Below the pieces are notes generated by a model. That model was given only the letters and a program-made list of their open reading frames with translations. It did not search any database and had not been told where the DNA came from. From NCBI GenBank assembly GCA_002407725.1, contig DHOD01000137.1, forward strand, positions 1-6,347: a stretch of 6,347 bases of DNA. Reading direction: 5' to 3'. A program made the translations under genes and the position numbers. The stretch is from Christensenella sp. UBA5399 (GTDB lineage Bacteria > Bacillota > Clostridia > Christensenellales > Christensenellaceae). How positions within the stretch are numbered: the first letter of the stretch is position 1; the number at the start of each line of letters is the position of its first letter. This document shows positions 5,678-6,347 of this stretch, piece after piece.

Positions 5678-6175
5678 TTATTCCATCCGCCCAAACTTCA
5701 TCTCTTCACCGTTGTGGTCATACTTTTTGCGTTTGCCCGTGACCTCCGTCGCCTGCACCTTCCACACGGCCGTACGGTGGAGGCTTCTTTGCACAGCCTG
5801 GTCAAATGCCTGCATCTGGCTTGGCGCAAATCGTTCGCAAATCAATTTCAGCGCCTGTGTTTTTTCTTCATCCGCCGTCACTTCTTCCGCCCGGCCAAAG
5901 ATCACCGCCGATTCGTATTCCACCGTAAACTTGTCCTCCACTAAATGCACATCGCCAACGCAACTGATGCACACCTTGGGGCTATCGCGCATGTTGTCCG
6001 TTTTGCGGCCCTGCATTGCACAATGGATGTACACCACCCTTCCGTCCCGCACAACCGATACCGGTACGCAGTAGGGCTGCCCGTCCGTCCCCGCCGTCGC
6101 CAAAGTTGCATACATACACTTATCCACCACTTCAAGCGCAAATGCCTCCGGCATCTCCCTTTCTTTTCTTCTCAT
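5678..6175 (-). CDS. Pyridoxamine 5'-phosphate oxidase-like, NimA-type flavin-binding protein
   Basis: This 165-residue protein belongs to the split-barrel FMN-binding superfamily in its NimA-like branch. Family marks are the N-terminal MRRKERE, the first barrel strands with MYATLAT (21-27), GQPYCVPVS (32-40), YIHCAMQGRKTDNMR (49-63) where the flavin phosphate is usually held, VCISCVG (68-74), FTVEYESAVIFGRAEEV (83-99), and an EKTQAL helix (104-109). Its length is normal for the family and it has no signal peptide, so it acts in the cytosol. Relatives include nitroimidazole-resistance reductases and many flavin reductases of unknown substrate; resistance cannot be claimed from sequence. Six cysteines (20, 36, 52, 69, 72, 113) are many for this length and fit an anaerobe. 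ATG at 6175 has AGGAG 8 nt upstream; Met8 is an alternative without a better site. It is a single-gene unit convergent with the MMPL operon, and a functional link to the exporter is not evident. Confidence 0.9.
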   Translation of the reverse strand: MRRKEREMPEAFALEVVDKCMYATLATAGTDGQPYCVPVSVVRDGRVVYIHCAMQGRKTDNMRDSPKVCISCVGDVHLVEDKFTVEYESAVIFGRAEEVTADEEKTQALKLICERFAPSQMQAFDQAVQRSLHRTAVWKVQATEVTGKRKKYDHNGEEMKFGRME

Positions 6176-6216
6176 GGCGCTCTCTCCTCTTTTGCCTCAT
6201 TGGTTTGATATTGTGT

Positions 6217-6246
6217 ATTTTACCATAAAATCAAGCCAAACAACAA
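6217..6246 (-). promoter_or_regulatory. Extended -10 promoter of the NimA-type gene
   Basis: On the minus strand TGGTAAAAT gives an extended -10 (TG at 6224-6225, TAAAAT at 6217-6222). A weak -35, TTGTTG (6241-6246), lies 18 bp upstream. The start near 6210 leaves a leader of about 35 nt carrying AGGAG at 6184-6188. Confidence 0.5.
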
Positions 6247-6274
6247 AACCGGCAAGCGATATTTCCACATGCGC

Positions 6275-6314
6275 AAAGAGCCTGCCCCGGCTGACACCGG
6301 GCAGGCTCTTTTTT
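6275..6314 (+). terminator. Plus-oriented intrinsic terminator with no plus-strand gene upstream
   Basis: AAAGAGCCTGCCC (6275-6287) pairs perfectly with GGGCAGGCTCTTT (6299-6311), and two more G-C pairs can form past a bulged C. Six T follow on the plus strand (6309-6314). On the minus strand only three T follow the stem, so plus is the better direction, though a minus-strand gene entering from beyond the right edge could also end here. No plus-strand gene lies between 5622 and this point. Confidence 0.75.
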
Positions 6315-6329
6315 ATACTATTTTCCAAT

Positions 6330-6347
6330 AAAAACGTAGACGTTTTT
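6330..6347. repeat. Short perfect palindrome at the window edge
   Basis: AAAAACGTAGACGTTTTT has 7-bp arms around TAGA. It may be a small hairpin or a fragment of a larger structure outside the window. The stem is AT-rich and too weak to call a terminator. Confidence 0.4.

Overview
The window reads as chromosomal DNA of an anaerobic, low-to-mid GC Gram-positive bacterium, most likely a Clostridia-class gut or environmental Firmicute. The grounds are the protein families (a TetR regulator of the short Firmicute type, an MMPL transporter paired with a secreted Leu/Gly heptad-repeat protein, a NimA-like flavin-binding protein), strong GGAGG-type ribosome binding sites, and sigma-A-like promoters in AT-rich spacers between roughly 50 % GC genes. 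Genus cannot be told from this stretch.

Layout: (a) 1-602, minus strand: 5' part of a gene whose product starts with a ribbon-helix-helix DNA-binding domain and continues into an unrecognised domain; the window edge cuts off its C-terminus. (b) 603-932: a gene-free, AT-rich spacer holding that gene's probable promoter and a CRP/FNR-like palindrome. (c) 933-1496, minus: a TetR-family regulator. (d) 1497-1661: a dense divergent control region with two overlapping, oppositely directed promoters that share a palindromic -10, and several operator-like palindromes. (e) 1662-5622, plus: a two-gene operon with an 11-bp overlap, coding for a 12-TM RND/MMPL exporter and a secreted protein with long heptad-repeat helical segments. 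(f) 5634-5667: a strong bidirectional terminator. (g) 5678-6175, minus: a pyridoxamine-5'-phosphate-oxidase-like (NimA-type) flavoprotein with its own extended -10 promoter. (h) 6275-6347: a plus-oriented terminator hairpin with no plus-strand gene in front of it, and a small palindrome at the window edge.

Working model: the TetR protein represses the divergent MMPL operon, and itself, from operators in 1580-1605. The exporter would use the proton gradient through its two Asp-Tyr pairs to move a hydrophobic substrate (lipid, surfactant or drug), with the secreted helical protein as its extracytoplasmic partner. A related AACACTGT motif in the promoter of the ribbon-helix-helix gene suggests, weakly, that it belongs to the same regulon. 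The substrate and inducer cannot be read from the sequence. Nothing here is a clearly new type of system; the MMPL plus secreted heptad-protein pair is the least characterised part biologically.
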